Source of the DNA: Piscicola geometra
Taxonomy: Eukaryota; Annelida; Clitellata; Hirudinida; Piscicolidae
Assembly (NCBI GenBank): GCA_943735955.1
Contig: OX030964.1
Span: 4,894,099 to 4,958,098 of the forward strand
DNA length: 64,000 bases
Reading direction: 5' to 3'
Under the pieces are notes generated by a model that saw only the letters and a program-made list of their open reading frames with translations, made no database searches and was not told the DNA's origin. Of this stretch, positions 9,710 through 27,176 are shown in pieces (the first letter of the stretch is position 1; the number at the start of each line of letters is the position of its first letter). The position numbers and the translations under genes were made by a program.

Positions 9710-12700
9710 TGCTTAAATAAGTGTTTAGGTGAATTTGTAAGTTGAATTGGAGCTTTTTTAATTAGTTAGGTCTCATTACATTCACGGGTGCATTCATCCT
9801 CAGAGTCCAAAGACCACATATCTTTTGTCTCTTAATTAATTCCCGCTGCATTTTTTTCATCTTAAAATTAAATAACTTCACAAGCATTGCCACCGCAAAC
9901 CCTTCTGATTCATGATACGTGTTTTAATCGATGTAGAAAATGAATTGAATATACCTTTGTTTAAAAAGAATTTGGCTTTCCAAGCAAGTCTAGAGGCAGC
10001 CTCCCGCCTACAACCCTCTTTCGTCAGTTTTCGCCATGAGCTTAAGTTTTTATTAATGTTTCATACAACGTTGAATATCATTCCATTAAATTAAATTTGC
10101 TCCATTTAATTCAAAATAGTTTTTTTTCTTCTTTTTTTTCTTTCAGAAACTTCAATTTTATTCCACTTTTTCCATTTTTCTCCACCCTTTTCTACCTTGT
10201 TATGGTTTTTCCACACCAGTGGCTTCTTCAAAGAAATGCGCAGCGGAGAAAAGTCACGAGTAATTATTCGAAGGCATTCTCGCCTAATGGGCACGTAAGT
10301 TTGCAGTGGAGTGAGGATGAAGTTCACGGCGCCATGAATTTTAAGAGGCTAATTAGCGAATTGAATAGAAAGTTAATAATGTCGAAAAGATCCCATCAAA
10401 CAAGCACTTTTCAGCTAGCGCCTGCTCACTTAGGTTTTGACATTTTTGCGACCTCATGTGACTTCTGTCCAAAAAAGATGAGTTTTGATGTGAAATCACA
10501 AAAATGAATTTTTATTTATGATTTCACTTCAAAAACATCTCCCAGATTCTCAAAAAAATGTTTCGGAAATAATTTGCATTTAAATTTTTTTAATACTCTT
10601 TTGATACAAGAAGCAAATTAAAATTTTACATTAATTGAAAATGTTTTAACCTGTGTTCATTAGCAGACGACTATGGAACGACTTTTAAACTTTTAATTGA
10701 TTGTTTAGAAAAACTAATATGCGAAAGAAGATGGTTAGAATGTAGTTACAATAGCTTAGATAAGAAAAAATAAATAATCAAAATATTGTTTGAGTAAGTT
10801 TAAATTTGTTATTGAAATTATGGTAAATATGCGGGAATCTATTTGACATGCCACTCCAAAATCTTGCAGCAATGACTTTCTGAGTGGTTGAAAAAACGAC
10901 TAGAAAACTGCTAAAGTTATTCAGAATATTTAGACTCAAGACTCAAAAAAGCCATTTAAAAATTACAATTGCCAAATTCCGTAATAGGTTTCTGATGCTT
11001 TTGCAAGTTTGGTGTGTATGAGCATAAAGCATTTAATCCACTGCCTTTAAATGCGTTACTTCATGCACAACCCTCGCCCATGCATCACAGTTCCACCCTA
11101 CAACAGCCCTTTCCGTGCTTTTCAAATCCATTAAAAACCCATTTCAAAATCTAAATCTTTCTAATTTTTGTATAATAGTATTTTCAGAGCTCGAATGTGC
11201 TTGTGTTTTTTTGTTTTTGTTTTTTTTAAAGTGTTTTTTTTCTCAAACTTTTTTCCAAAAAATTATATATTTAAATTATCTCTTGTTCGCTATTTTTAAC
11301 ATTACACAATTATTAGCTCAACATTTTCTCCCTCGATTTAGCATTTGGCTAAAGTTGAACTAGTGCGGTTGCATGCAACCTTTAGTGTCTTTCCGAATGC
11401 CTATTTATTGGCGTGTTGTTGTCTCAAATCAACACAGTTCTTTGAAAATTCTGACGTCCTCCAACCACCTAACGTTCATTCAGCCGAATCTTTACTGAAG
11501 AAAATTTCTCAATAACTTCAAAAAAAGATACTTTCAAATAATTGTAAAATATTTTCAAAAATTAAGATAGGTAGAATAGAAAATGACTGCTAGGCCCAAG
11601 GACCAGATGGACTTCTATCGAGATGACTGGTGAAAAAGAAATTTAAAAATCTCAACGTGTCGATGCTCCAAAAAAACCCTGCTTCATACGTGAAAATAAT
11701 ATTTTTAAAGCTATATGTTGAAAAGAAGCTTATTATTGTGAAAGTTTTTAAAAGATAATCTTATAAAGAAAAAGAATGAAGACATTATATTGATGTGCTA
11801 ATGTTGGTTCATGGTGTGGCCATCTGTTTGTGATGTGTGTACGTTTCCTCAACGTCGGAAGCTTTTAATTTAAATTCATTTTGTGAATAATTTTCCCAAA
11901 AAAGATTACTTTCATGTTGGAATTGTTTTCATTTTTACCAGCTGTTTGAAAAAATATAATTTCATCCGCAATTTTAAGACGGAAAATGAGCAGGGTTTAC
12001 TGCCATTAAGCGCTGAGTGAAGTTCTAAAAGAAAATTTTGAAAACGTTTGAAAAAATTATATTTCTTTCTAATCTAAATTATTTAAAAATGTCGAAATCA
12101 GTGATGACCATTATAACGAACAAGATGAGGATGAAAGAAACATGGCATTATAGGCGATTTAGAATAAATATAATTTTTTTAATGAAAACTTTTTTCATTT
12201 ATCCTTGTAAGTATAAGAAGACTTTGATTTACTACATAGAAATAATAATTGAAAAATTTCTCAAACCTGTGGCAAACATTTCTCCAGTTGCATCTCCAGC
12301 ATGAGCTCTTTAGAAATGTGGAAGTTTGGTATGCGGATGATTCAGTCTGGACGATTCAGTCTGAGGACTATTCAGACCATTTCAATGAACTTTTCAATAC
12401 AACTTGAATCAATGAGATAAAATTTTATGGCCAGAAAACAATTAACAAATGTTATATAAAAAAAATTTGCGTAAACAAATATTTAGATATTAATTTTACA
12501 AAAAAACAATTTCGGTTTATAAGTTTGTGTATAGCTAAGCTAAGCTTCAACGAAAAAATATCTGAAATGGCAAAATGGTCAAGAAACAAATATTTTCTAG
12601 CGGATTTGGCTTTAATGATTGAAATTTTTCAAGAGAGCTTTTAAATATCCAGAGCCCTTCAAAGCTAGAAATACAAATATTTGCAAAGAAAAATAACCGA

Positions 12701-13900
12701 TCAGAAGAACGATTAGAGTTTTTCAAAATACTCAAAGACCGTCGCAGTAATTAAGAAAAAAAGTAGTTGAAGTTATTTGGAAAACATCACTTGTCGCATT
12801 TCTTGACAGTGACTTGAAAAGTATTTTTTAAAAATATTTAAAGTGAATTTTTAACAATAGGAAATGAAGAGAAACATTACAAAAACATATTCCAAATGAC
12901 TTTTTATCGCAAAGAAAGAAAATAAATAAATGAATGCCGAATTCATCTTAATGATTCTTAATGCCTGCTACCTAAGAAGAAGATAAACAAGTATTTTTCT
13001 TTATCAAACGACTGCATCACTAAATGATCGATTGATAAAACGTTTATTTGATGATGCAAAAAACATTAAATTCACGGTTAATTCAAACCATTGTTCTAAC
13101 ACCTACAAGCTCAAAGCACCTCACATAGCAATTTCATTTTTTTGAAATATCGTAGTTTTTGTATGTTAATTAATTAACCTAATTCAATTCTTAAATCTAA
13201 ATATTTTGTTTTTCAAAATATTTAGAAAAAATTATATTTCATTTACAAAAAGATTGTGTAGTTTTAGATGTTTAGTTGACAAAAAGCATTAAACCGCCAA
13301 CGTCGTCGCATATTGTCGGAAATATTTCGTCAATTAACGATATAATTTGAATTTTGTATTGTGAAAATCTAAAATTATGAAAACGAAAATGTTGGCGAAA
13401 GTTTTGAATTGAAGATTGGATGAAAGGCAGACTTTTTGCATAAACGATGCTAATCGTTTCTTCCTTATTCACGCACCTTTTGAACCTTTTATTATTTTTT
13501 TCTTTTATCAAAAAAAAGTTTAATATATTTTTGTAGATTTAAAATTTTGTTTTTGTCTTTGAAGTATAATAAGAATGAAAGAAGTTAAAGATTTTATTAT
13601 CTTTTATTTAAACCAATACTTTGAGACTGGTTCGTTATCTAATGCTCATAAAAATGAGGTAAGTATGCAATGTCAGCTAAAGATATCTTTAAAAAAACGC
13701 AAAACAAAACAGAAAATAATGTTTGCGTACTTAAAAAATACACTTGAACACTTGTATAGAGATTTTCCATCGATATAAACCCATAAATAAATATACAAAA
13801 AACAACAGAAAAACTGCCAAACAATTAATTTGACATTTAAAAAACTCTAAATCTTGTAAACTTACGCCAGAAGAAGAAGAGAAAACACAAAAATGTCATA
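9710..13900. other. Mostly non-coding AT-rich stretch
   Basis: No supported gene. Open frames at 9912-10507 and 11115-11363 are Phe/Leu/Ser-rich by base composition. A GC-richer 51-base + frame at 11583-11633 encodes 16 residues (MTARPKDQMDFYRDDW) but has no splice or family support. Confidence 0.5.
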
Positions 13901-13984
13901 CCTGCATCGGCAGCAACACCACACATAAATCTCGAGCGTCTCGTCGCTACTCATAAAGGCTTCCACTCACCTTTCCACACCGTA

Positions 13985-14020
13985 CGTATGCATATATATA
14001 TATGTGTGTGTGTGTGTACT
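13985..14020. repeat. Short (AT)n/(GT)n microsatellite
   Basis: An alternating AT run followed by GTGTGTGTGTGTGT. Confidence 0.9.
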
Positions 14021-14039
14021 ACTGTCACCACAAATCACA

Positions 14040-17000
14040 CACAATAACAACTACACACATACACAAGTAGAAGATATAGCTAAATTACTATTAATACTAT
14101 TATGTGCGGTAGTAAATGAAAATGTATTATTGATTAACTAAATATTCAAAGATTCCATAATTGCTGGAGAATCAGCACCAACAGCAGTCCACATGGATTA
14201 TTTACTGCTTAATCCTACAAACCCAAATGCATAACTAACTATATAATTGCATATAAACTCAAGCTTTTCAGTATACCAATATATACTTGTCTACTACAGG
14301 TGGGCCCAGTTAATCTAATAGTTAAATTCTTAATAATTAATCCGTTGACTGAAACATTTGCAGTTTTGACTGTGCCATCAGATAATTCAAGTTCTTGATA
14401 TGACGTCATGTATCACGGACTCAGGGTATCACGAAACTCAAGAAACTTGAATAGACTCAATAAAGTTAAAACTGCACACAAAATAGCGTTTGTTTTCTAA
14501 TTTAATAAGAGTCTGCTTGAGGTGTAATATATTTCAATTTAAGATGCACATGAACAATTTTATTTGAAAAAAAGAAATAAATAAAATGAAACAGAAACAA
14601 ATTACAGTTTCCAGCTTGTCAATGGCCACATCATGTACTAAAGGAAATTAGTTTACTACCAAAGATTTAAAAAAACATTAGTCTAGGATGACTTTATTCA
14701 TTAAGAATATTAAAATTACAGTGATTTGTTTTGGTCAAAAAGATTGACTGAAAATTTATAATTTTTTTCATAACTTTACAGTTGTCCCACTAATTAATTG
14801 ATTAACGAAGTATAATGTAATGGAAACTAACTATGCAGTCAATCAATTTCAAATTTAACTCAAAAGTTAAATCTTTAGCGAAAATTTTAAATTTTTTAAT
14901 AAAGATTTAACGGAGTAACGGTTTTGTGCCCAGATTTTTTGCCTTCTATACTTTGTTACTGGCTTCTCCAAGTATATACACTCACCAGTGTACAGTATCC
15001 ATACACGCCCATTCGTACATACAAATATAACATATACATGTATAAATACATGAATATAGTTCTGGAATGAAGTTTTGAAAAATGTTTTTTGTGGAATATC
15101 AAGTATGGAAAGATATAAATCAAACATTAGTGAATCATTTATAAGGCTTCCTACGTGTGCACACCGAGCGCACATTTGGTGACTTGGTGGTTTTTTGTAC
15201 CTTGAAACGAGTTTAAATTTTTTTCCAATAATTATTTATTTATTTATTTGTGTCTATAAATTCATATTATGGTTTTAAATGAATTAATTTGAATAATTTA
15301 AAGAGGTTTTGTATAATGAAAAGTTGCTTGAAACGCGATTGAAAGGCTGAAAAGGCTTCTCACTATTTGAAAACTTTCCATCTCTAAAACAATACTTCTA
15401 CGCATGGTTATTCATTTCATAAATTTTTATTTCTTCATCGACATATTTCTTAATGAAGACTAGATTTTAATAAAATGAAGCCACGCGAACGTTGAGAGCG
15501 TGTTTTTCGATGTGGAAAGAAGTGTGGAAAACATCTCTTCTCTGTGTTGCATCTGAAGTAATTGCCTCGAAAGATATTTTCCATTAATTATTTACCTATG
15601 CATGATGCATGCCTCTATTTGGAAAATTCAACAAAGTAATGAATGTGAAGACAGTTGTTAACTCTTGGTTTTTTTACGATTCAAAATGCTTTGAAGAAAA
15701 TTCAGTTATTTCTAGAAATAAAAAAATATTTTGAAAAGTCTTGCACTATTCAAGTTTTTAATAACTTACCTCTTATGATTCGAAAATCATCTTTGATTTC
15801 TGTAACACCAGATGTAGAATTGAACGTTTCAAACTCTAAAATTAAAAATTTTGAATATTAAATATTAAAATAAATATAATATTAAATAATAATTTTTTAT
15901 CCAACTATTAAATACTATTTTTTTTATCAACTATTAAATATTAAACCATTAAATACTCCCCTAATTAAAAGTAATCTATAAAAACCAAAGCTCCATGACG
16001 CTTGTAAGCTCCTTACTTGCATCTCTTAATCAGCAATTTGTTCATTGCTTCACTCGATTTAATCACCAAAAAACATCATCCTCATCATCATCATCCTCAT
16101 TATCATCATCATCATTATTATTATCATCTTCCTTTGAGTATAAAATAAAGAAAATAATTTAAAGTGGTGATAATAGATAAAAGAAATTAAATAATACATA
16201 TAATGATAACGATTCGGTAAAGAAAAGATGATAATAGTGACTAGCTTAAACAAAGAAAAGTCACATAAAGAAACAAATAAGAAAAAAAATAGAAGATATG
16301 AATTAATTTTGATGGTTTATGAATAGTTGTGAGGTTGTTACCATGAATTAATGATAAAAAGAAGCCAAAAAATGTTCACTGTCTTTATACGAAAAAGTTA
16401 AATAAAGATGACGTATGACGTAGAATGAGAAGCAATGAGACATGAGGTAATGCTGCAGATGGACGAAAGAAAGGAGGCTTCGAGAGGCCTAATGAGTCTG
16501 ATGCAAACGTCTGGAGGAGTTGGAGAAGGATGGTGATGGTGGTGGTTTGGGAATGTTTGAAGATTATTCCACGGTTAAAAGGGGAAGTGATGGAAGTTTT
16601 TAAAATTTGGTTTTCAAGTGTCAAACATTTCACAGTGAACACTTTTTGTAGCAAGTTTTGAAATTTGTTTTTCTTAATGTTGCATCTGTTTTTATCAACT
16701 TCAATCGATTACGTAAAGTGCCCATGCAAATAATTCTCACTAACATCAACAAAAAAGTTCAAAGACTTAGTCACAACATCGTTGAAGCATCTTCACTGAC
16801 TTAGTTGTGAAAATAACATTGTAAAAATATTTTTTATACATATTTTTTTTTATCAAGACGATTCAATACTTATCTAATGCTTTCGTCATGATAGAAGGTC
16901 TACATAAAAAAACCAACCTAACATGTTTTATTACTTTTTGTTTTTATCGCTGAAGTCAAATTTGACTGCTACGCCTGGGTTGGGTTTGGAAGCAAAATCT

Positions 17001-17180
17001 TCCACATTTTAAACGTGAGTTTCACCGCTGGGCTTCATAACCTCCATTCTAAAATATTTTGATCCAAGCGGCTAAAAACTAATTTTTAAAAAGATAAAAA
17101 TTATGTGAAAAGATTTTTCGGATCAAGAGTGAGGAATTGTTAGTTGGAAGAAGCAACGTGATTAGAAATACTTTTAAAAT
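14040..17180. other. Non-coding AT-rich stretch
   Basis: No exon supported. An imperfect CAT/ATC trinucleotide tract lies at 16069-16130, and a somewhat GC-richer patch at 16420-16550 shows no clear reading frame. Confidence 0.55.
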
Positions 17181-17206
17181 AACACACAACGATTGCTAAA
17201 GACACA

Positions 17207-17404
17207 ATGAGACTGGCTAGTAGTAATGAAGAAGCAGTCAGAAACAACAACCCTACTTACAATCAGGACTGGCTTGCAAAGTCGATTCTTAATGAGCGGT
17301 TGAGAGGCAAGGCTTTTTTTGGCACTAATGATGAAGATGGAGAAGAGAGACATGAAGATGAATTTGAGAGAAAAATGATAAGGCTGGTCAAATTAAAAGT
17401 TTAA
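17207..17404 (+). CDS. Small polar ORF, 65 residues, unknown
   Basis: ATG to TAA in one uninterrupted frame. Unlike the hydrophobic AT-driven frames around it, this one is rich in charged and polar residues (NNPTYNQDWLAKSILNERL, then an acidic DEDGEERHEDEFE segment and a basic end). No signal peptide, no membrane span, no recognised domain. It could be a short gene, an internal exon, or chance. Confidence 0.3.
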   Translation: MRLASSNEEAVRNNNPTYNQDWLAKSILNERLRGKAFFGTNDEDGEERHEDEFERKMIRLVKLKV

Positions 17405-17409
17405 ATAAT

Positions 17410-20340
17410 ATATATGATGAAATAAATGAATAAAATAAAATTATGAAGAGCGATGGAAATAGTTTGAGATGATGATTAAGATTTTGAAGCTCGGAAATTA
17501 AAATTTGAAAATTGATTTTTGAAAGATTAAACATTTGAAATTTTATGAATTATTGAAAATAAAATGAGAACTCTGTTTCATTAAAAAGTCTTGAATGTGA
17601 GATATAGCTCAAAATAACTAAGATTTGTTTAATCTCACGATAAGCAGTTCGCTTAAGAGTTATTAAAATGTGAAGATCTCAAAAAAATATATTAAAAAAT
17701 ATTGCATTTTAAAATTATATTTTTAGAAAATTTTATATAAACTTTAAAAATTCGTTTTCAAGAAGCACTGAAAGTATTTTAATGAGGATGCATCATAAAA
17801 AAGATGAAAAACTCTAAAGATTTCAATTGAAGTTTTAAAAAAAAGAGTTTAATTTCAACGAATATAGAAATATTTATTCTCAACTTTACAGTGAATGGTC
17901 TCATCCAAACGTGAGACAATTAAACTTAAATAACTGTTTCAAAGTTTGAATTTCCATTTTTCACTAAATTAAATCAAAGTTAATTGATTCGTTAGGTCTT
18001 TGTGTCCAAGAGCAAAGATGCAAGTACCACGGTATTTCAACCTGAGATTGCATCGCTTTTTTTGAAGAAAAAGCAAAAATTAATTTAATAATTTGTTTTC
18101 ATTAAATTATTTTATTAATGAAGAACTTTAGCCTTCATAAAACATCTCATGAAATAGAGTGATCTCGAATTTGTACTATTCTGCATCAACATCAATTCTA
18201 ATTTCGTTCTCCTAATATCTAATTCCACAGATTCATTTTCATAGCATCACCAATTTTTTTCTCTATCTCATTGTATACCCCTTATTTTTTTATTTTTTCC
18301 AATTTTTTTTCGGTTTCTTCTCTCTTCATGTTTTCTACCCTTTTTGCACCACCCTCTACTTCGCAAAGCCTTTCTTGCGCTCTATCATTTTCATTTACGG
18401 TCATTAAGAAATGCATATATTCATTTGTCAGACTGTTTGTTACTTAGTCTATGGTGCTCTCATGCATATTCATTGTCAGCCTGTCGATGAATTATCTCTC
18501 GTAAGCACTGCTTGGACACTTGAGCCGAATGGAAAGTAATGGCGAGTCTTGGGCATTGCATGCAAGTCTCTCTCACCCGGCATTTCATTCGAAAGCTGCA
18601 AACAATTTTTTAAAGTATTGAGAAAATAATAAACGAAAAGTGCATTTAAGCAGCAGGCTCGCATCTGAAGTTCGAGAAGGGAAATAACCCAAACAACAAA
18701 AGTAATAATAAAATGGGATATTACATTGTCACTTTGTCAAGAGCCTAATGGGGAAAAACTTTTTAGTGCTAGCATGCAGTTCCACGTGACCAAAAGTTGC
18801 AGAAGTTTCCAAGAATTCAAGTTTCTCCTGGAGTGTCTGGAGACTCTCTTATGGTATTTCAGTCATGATTGGTTTTCATCGAGCTTCAAACCATTTTACT
18901 TCACCTATTTCTTTTTTAAGCATCAACTCATCTAACTACTTGTTTTCAATACTGACTCTTCCAGTCACACACACACACACTCACAATTGAGATGAGAAAA
19001 AATGAAAAGTTGTTAGAGAAAAAGCATTGTTGAAGATTTCTGTAAAAACTAAATGCGAAACGCAATAATGAAACTCAAAATTCCAAAAACTTGAAACCCA
19101 CTTTAAATATATTCATTCTGCTCTATACTTTTTATAAACTGAAAGTGCAATTTTTTTAAAAATGGTTTTAAACATGTAAAGCTCAAAAAGCATTTTTTTC
19201 ATTTCATATTTCATTCTTCTCTTCAATGACACATTTCTTACGTCATTCAGGACTTCCGATCATTTTTAAAACTTTAAAAAGTTAATCCGCTTATCCATAT
19301 GTACATAATGTACATTCGTGCGCCTTTATCGTTTGTTGAAGAAGTAACGAAGAAACGAATAAATGTTTTAAAAGTATTTCGAAAAAATAAATATTATTTA
19401 ATCATATTCAAAAATAATATTTCTAGAGAAATCTTTGAGTTCTCTTTTAATTATTAATGTGTTCATTTCCTGCATTTGAATCTTCCTCCTGCAAGAGGCC
19501 TCATTTCTTATTTATGACATGTCGAGAAAGCAAGCATTCTTTAAACATGCTTTAGTTTTTTAAATTTGCTTGTCTTGAGAAATTGTCTCGCTGTGTTGTC
19601 TTGTTGCGAGATTGTGTGAATTCTTCTTTTAGAGAACTTTTTCAAATGTTGAATTTTTTTTCGATAGTGATGTTAACGATGATGTTGTTAGTTTGGGAGT
19701 AGTTAATATTATTTATTAAAGAAATAGAAAATAAAGTGAAAAAAACTAAATTAGAATAGAAATTAGTGTATAATAAGAACACACTTGAAGAAAATTCTCC
19801 AAAGGCATCTCTGAGGAATTGGAACAAAATGTTTAAAAAAAAGTACGAAAACTTGTGGAAGAAAAGAATAATCGTGTATGTAAAAATTTATAAAAAGTGG
19901 TGAAGAGTGGAGAAGTTGAAAGTGGAAAAGAGGTGATAGTGTAAGAAAGGAAAAGTAAGGATGGGAATTAAGAGATTAAATCTGAATGATCAAAAACGAA
20001 AATATTTTTTCTAAATTATTTAATTTATGTTTTCATGTTAGTTTTTTTATTTTTAGTTTTTTCAATCTACTCATTTTCTCAAGTTGCTGTCTGACGTCAC
20101 TCCAACAACAATGTTTTTTTGTCTTTTCCAAAATAATCTTTACACTTTTGAAGCGTTCACAGCTTTTGAGCGCAATTCTATAACTGAATTTCTATTCACA
20201 CCGGCCTTTTATCATTAAAATTTAAATTTTCAATTTAATATATGCTTAAAAATTAAAGAGACATTTTCTTTATATTTTAGAAGTAGCATTGGATTTGGCT
20301 TTAAACGCAATTAGCTTGGAACTCTGTAAGCAGTAAAGGT
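17410..20340. other. Non-coding AT-rich stretch with one weak exon candidate
   Basis: Nothing gene-like except the minus-strand candidate near 18.5 kb, which is listed separately. Confidence 0.5.
18482..18599 (-). CDS. Possible terminal exon, minus strand
   Basis: After an acceptor-like TTGTTTGCAG on the minus strand, a phase-0 frame runs 38-39 residues to TGA (it starts LSNEMPGERDLHAMPKTRHY). The segment is visibly less AT-rich than its flanks. A donor-like GTGAGA also lies about 19 bases after the acceptor, so a microexon is possible. No partner exon was found. Confidence 0.25.
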
Positions 20341-20358
20341 TTAATAAAGTTTTCAGAA

Positions 20359-21229
20359 ATGGAAAGAGTCTTCAGGAGAAGACAACACGAAAACCATGAG
20401 GGTCCTAACCGCTCTTTCATTTTTTCGTCCGCCAGACCAATTGCCAACTTGTCGAACCACATTTTCAACTTACTTTCAAAAAAAGCACCCACTCCAAGCC
20501 CTTCCATTCGCCCTCATAACCAGCGCAACATCCACCCCAACAACCACCTCAACAGCCACTTTTCCAAGCACAACACCAGCGCCCACCGCACCAACCACCA
20601 CCAGCTCAGTCCTCTTCCACACCACTGCAGCAGTAGTTTCTACTTTTTCAGCGGTGACCGTTCCATCATTTCAAGGTATCAAGTGAAATATTTTTTAAAT
20701 TTCTATTAATTTTATCGCTTCTCAATTCACACCCTAGAACCATCTATCTATCTGCAAACGTTAATGTTTCACTACTCACAACAAGAGCATCATTGCTGAT
20801 AATGATATTTGTTTCAATTTAAACATTTTTTAGAAGATAATTTATAACGATGAATAAATTAAACACGAAATAAATTTCAATTTTGTCGTTGTGGCAAAAA
20901 CAAGTTTTTAACTATTTACGAAGCGTTATTTATTCATGGGACATTTCAAAGCCCCACACGTCCCACCAATGCTTATCAAAATTAACTGATAATAATAAGA
21001 ATCATGTTATTAATGTTAGTGGAAATAATAATGGTTGCTAAAAATAAAAGAAAAAGTAAAAATCCAAAATAAAAACACTTGGAATTATTCTCCATTCAGG
21101 TCCTTTCTCAGCCATCCCAGCCAGTCTATAGCCTCGTTGCTGGGTCGGCAGGTACTTGGTTCTAGGGCAGTTTCTCCCATGCAGAACGAAGAAGTTGACT
21201 ACATGTACGCATGCTTCTTTCCTGTTTGA
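20359..21229 (+). CDS. Candidate two-exon gene, product unknown, frame uncertain
   Basis: Exon 20359-20675 ends in CAAG before GTATCA. Exon 21100-21229 starts after TTCTCCATTCAG. From ATG 20359 the frame joins in phase 2 and gives 148 residues ending TGA, with a His/Asn/Pro-rich middle. An alternative frame from 20396 is Thr/Pro/Ser-rich and mucin-like (TSTPTTTSTATFPSTTPAP) but stops soon after the junction. A minus-strand frame (20301-20507) is also open. The base composition (CCA/ACC-rich) could come from an old repeat. The second exon, with SFLSHPSQSIASLLGRQ, looks the more protein-like. Confidence 0.3.
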
Positions 21230-21239
21230 GATCATCAAT

Positions 21240-22550
21240 TGAAAAGTTTATTTCCCGATCTTTAGTTAAACATTAATTTCCCTTAACACGGATTTTATTC
21301 CATTATACTGTATAGAACATCATCTACCACACGACAGGGGTGGAGGGGACGGGACACATGAGAGTGGGAGGAGGAGGAGGAGGAGGGGGAGGGAAGAGGG
21401 TTTGGAGACTTGGAAGGTGTTGGCTGGCTTGGTGCTGACAGGCATAGTGGCCAAAATGACAGCCGAGTTGCTGAGAGGAACGTGAGAGGTTGCATGGAAG
21501 TGGGTGAGAAAGCAAACTGAATGAATGCGTGCCTGCATTATCCACCATCACACTTTTGAACTTTATAATGACTTTTTATTTTGATCTTCTTGAATTCATC
21601 GTTAATTTAATGCTCAATAAAGTCCGAAAATTCAAATAAGCGACATGTTTTTCCACACATTTCTGGTCTCACCATTGAGTTCCTTGCACGCTTTTGAAGT
21701 GAGAACACCAGAAAGTCTGAATTTATTTATAACATCGACAGTAAAGGCATCAGATAGCAAGGCACGATGTTCAAAGAAACTAACGTGGTGTTGCAAAAGG
21801 TTATGATGTTAATGCAAAATGTTGCAATGTTAGAAGATCGTCTAGATGGAAAGCAGATGCTGGCTGGATGGATTGCTTTTGTTGATGTGTCGTTGTGTAA
21901 TGAGTAATGACATGATAAAGAAAAAGTAGATCAGATATTTATAAAATAACTCGTTTTAAAATAAACTCGAGTAAAATGTCGGTTCAGGAAAGTCGTCTTG
22001 ATAAATGCATGGCAGATGAACGATTAAAAAAGACGCTGAAAGGTCTTTGTAATATCAAAGGTTTGGTTACATGGTAGAAAGATTAAATTTTTAAAGTTTT
22101 CAAGATTTGATTTTCAATTGCGATTTGATTTGTGATTTGATTTTGCAAGAATACGCTGTGCTAGAATAACATTGATACATGAGACGATGCTGTTGTCATG
22201 AAACTATGGAACTATCACCTTTATGAAAACAATAGAAGACTTGATAACACCACCAACGATGATATAGGCCTATTCATAGCAAGTTCTATAAAGCAGGTTG
22301 TCTCTGAACACTGCAGCAGTAACAACGGCGTACCCACAAAGATGCCTTGAAAATTACCTCTCAACACTCACCCCCACACGCATCATGCAAACTAAACGGT
22401 ATGTTCTGAACACTGAATATGAAAAGACGCTCGAAAACAACAAGTTGACAAACCAATTCAAACATACATTGATTGGAACACTAACGCCTATATAAACCTG
22501 GCCTATATAGAAACACAAACACATACAAAGAAGCACTCAAACAACCAAAC
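21240..22550. other. Non-coding stretch
   Basis: It contains a purine-rich G/A patch (21350-21420, GAGGAGGAGG-like) and no supported gene. A 46-residue + frame beginning at 21768 is open but unsupported. Confidence 0.5.
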
Positions 22551-22567
22551 ATCCCCATGGACCAAAT

Positions 22568-22836
<269 letters not shown>

Positions 22837-22963
22837 CTCCACCAGAGCCGTCACCAAGCCCATCACCAAAATGCCAGCCCCTAGCAACGCCAGCTGCTTC
22901 ACTGCTTGCCTGGAGGGTGGTTGCAAGTTAATGAAGATAAACTAAAAATTAACAATCAATCAA

Positions 22964-23023
22964 TCAATCAAATCAATTTCTATAGCGTTCTTTCCTCAAA
23001 TTCAAGAGCGCTGGTAAATGAAT
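22964..23023 (+). repeat. Dispersed palindromic element, copy A
   Basis: The core TTTCTATAGCGTTCTTTC plus TTCAAGAGCGCT forms a stem (AGCG...CGCT type). It matches, in reverse orientation, 44583-44624 in this window at roughly 80 per cent by eye. It is preceded by an AATCAATCAATCAATCA run. It is probably a short interspersed element fragment. Confidence 0.55.
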
Positions 23024-23186
23024 TTGTTAAACAGATATGTCTTCAGATCCGTACGAAAAGTAAATAATGATATAGAAGTAGTTAAATAAGGAGGTGATGA
23101 GTTTTAAATATATGGACATCGTTAAAGAAGGGTCATCTAAGTAAGGTAATAATTGTCTAATACGTCAGTTTTCAATAGATAATAGA

Positions 23187-23465
23187 CATAAACAGTCATG
23201 TGTAGAAGATTCGTTCTGACAGTCTGTCCTTCATCTGCAGAGCTCATTTGCCTTGTGAAGTAAGTAGCCAGTGGGTGCTTGCAAGCTGTGCACTGGTGTT
23301 CAAATTGAGGCCCTGGCACTTCTTCATAAACACAGTCATGTATTGAAGATTCGTTCTAACAGTCTGTCCTTCATCTGCAGAGCTCATCTGCCTTGTGCAG
23401 TAGGTAGCCAGTGGGTTCTTGCAAACTGTGCATTAGTGCTCAATTTGAGGCCTTGGCACTTCTTC
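23187..23465. repeat. 140-bp tandem duplication
   Basis: 23191-23325 and 23331-23465 are two copies with a 140-base period (about 90 per cent identical by eye), including CAGTCTGTCCTTCATCTGCAG in both. The array lies just downstream of the ZIP13 gene's 3' end. No conserved reading frame: the minus frame of one copy is broken in the other. Confidence 0.85.
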
Positions 23466-23480
23466 CTTTTAAAATAAGTT

Positions 23481-23486
23481 TTTATT
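23481..23486 (-). promoter_or_regulatory. Candidate polyadenylation signal for the ZIP13 gene
   Basis: AATAAA on the minus strand, 121 bases past the ZIP13 stop codon. Confidence 0.5.
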
Positions 23487-23606
23487 GTAGTCCGTTAGAC
23501 AGTTATTGGTTGAAGATTTTAATTCCGAGAGCAAGATAAATTTAAAACCAGAAAACAAAAAACGATATAAATTATGATTACTATAATTATTTGAAATTAA
23601 AAAAAA

Positions 23607-27176
<3,570 letters not shown>

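Noticed and set aside
11583..11633. 16-residue + ORF MTARPKDQMDFYRDDW
   Set aside because: Protein-like and locally GC-richer, but too short and without any supporting signal.
16385..16654. 89-residue minus-strand frame
   Set aside because: Leu/Ser/Pro composition follows a CCACCATCACC-type pyrimidine-rich patch; no splice sites or family match.
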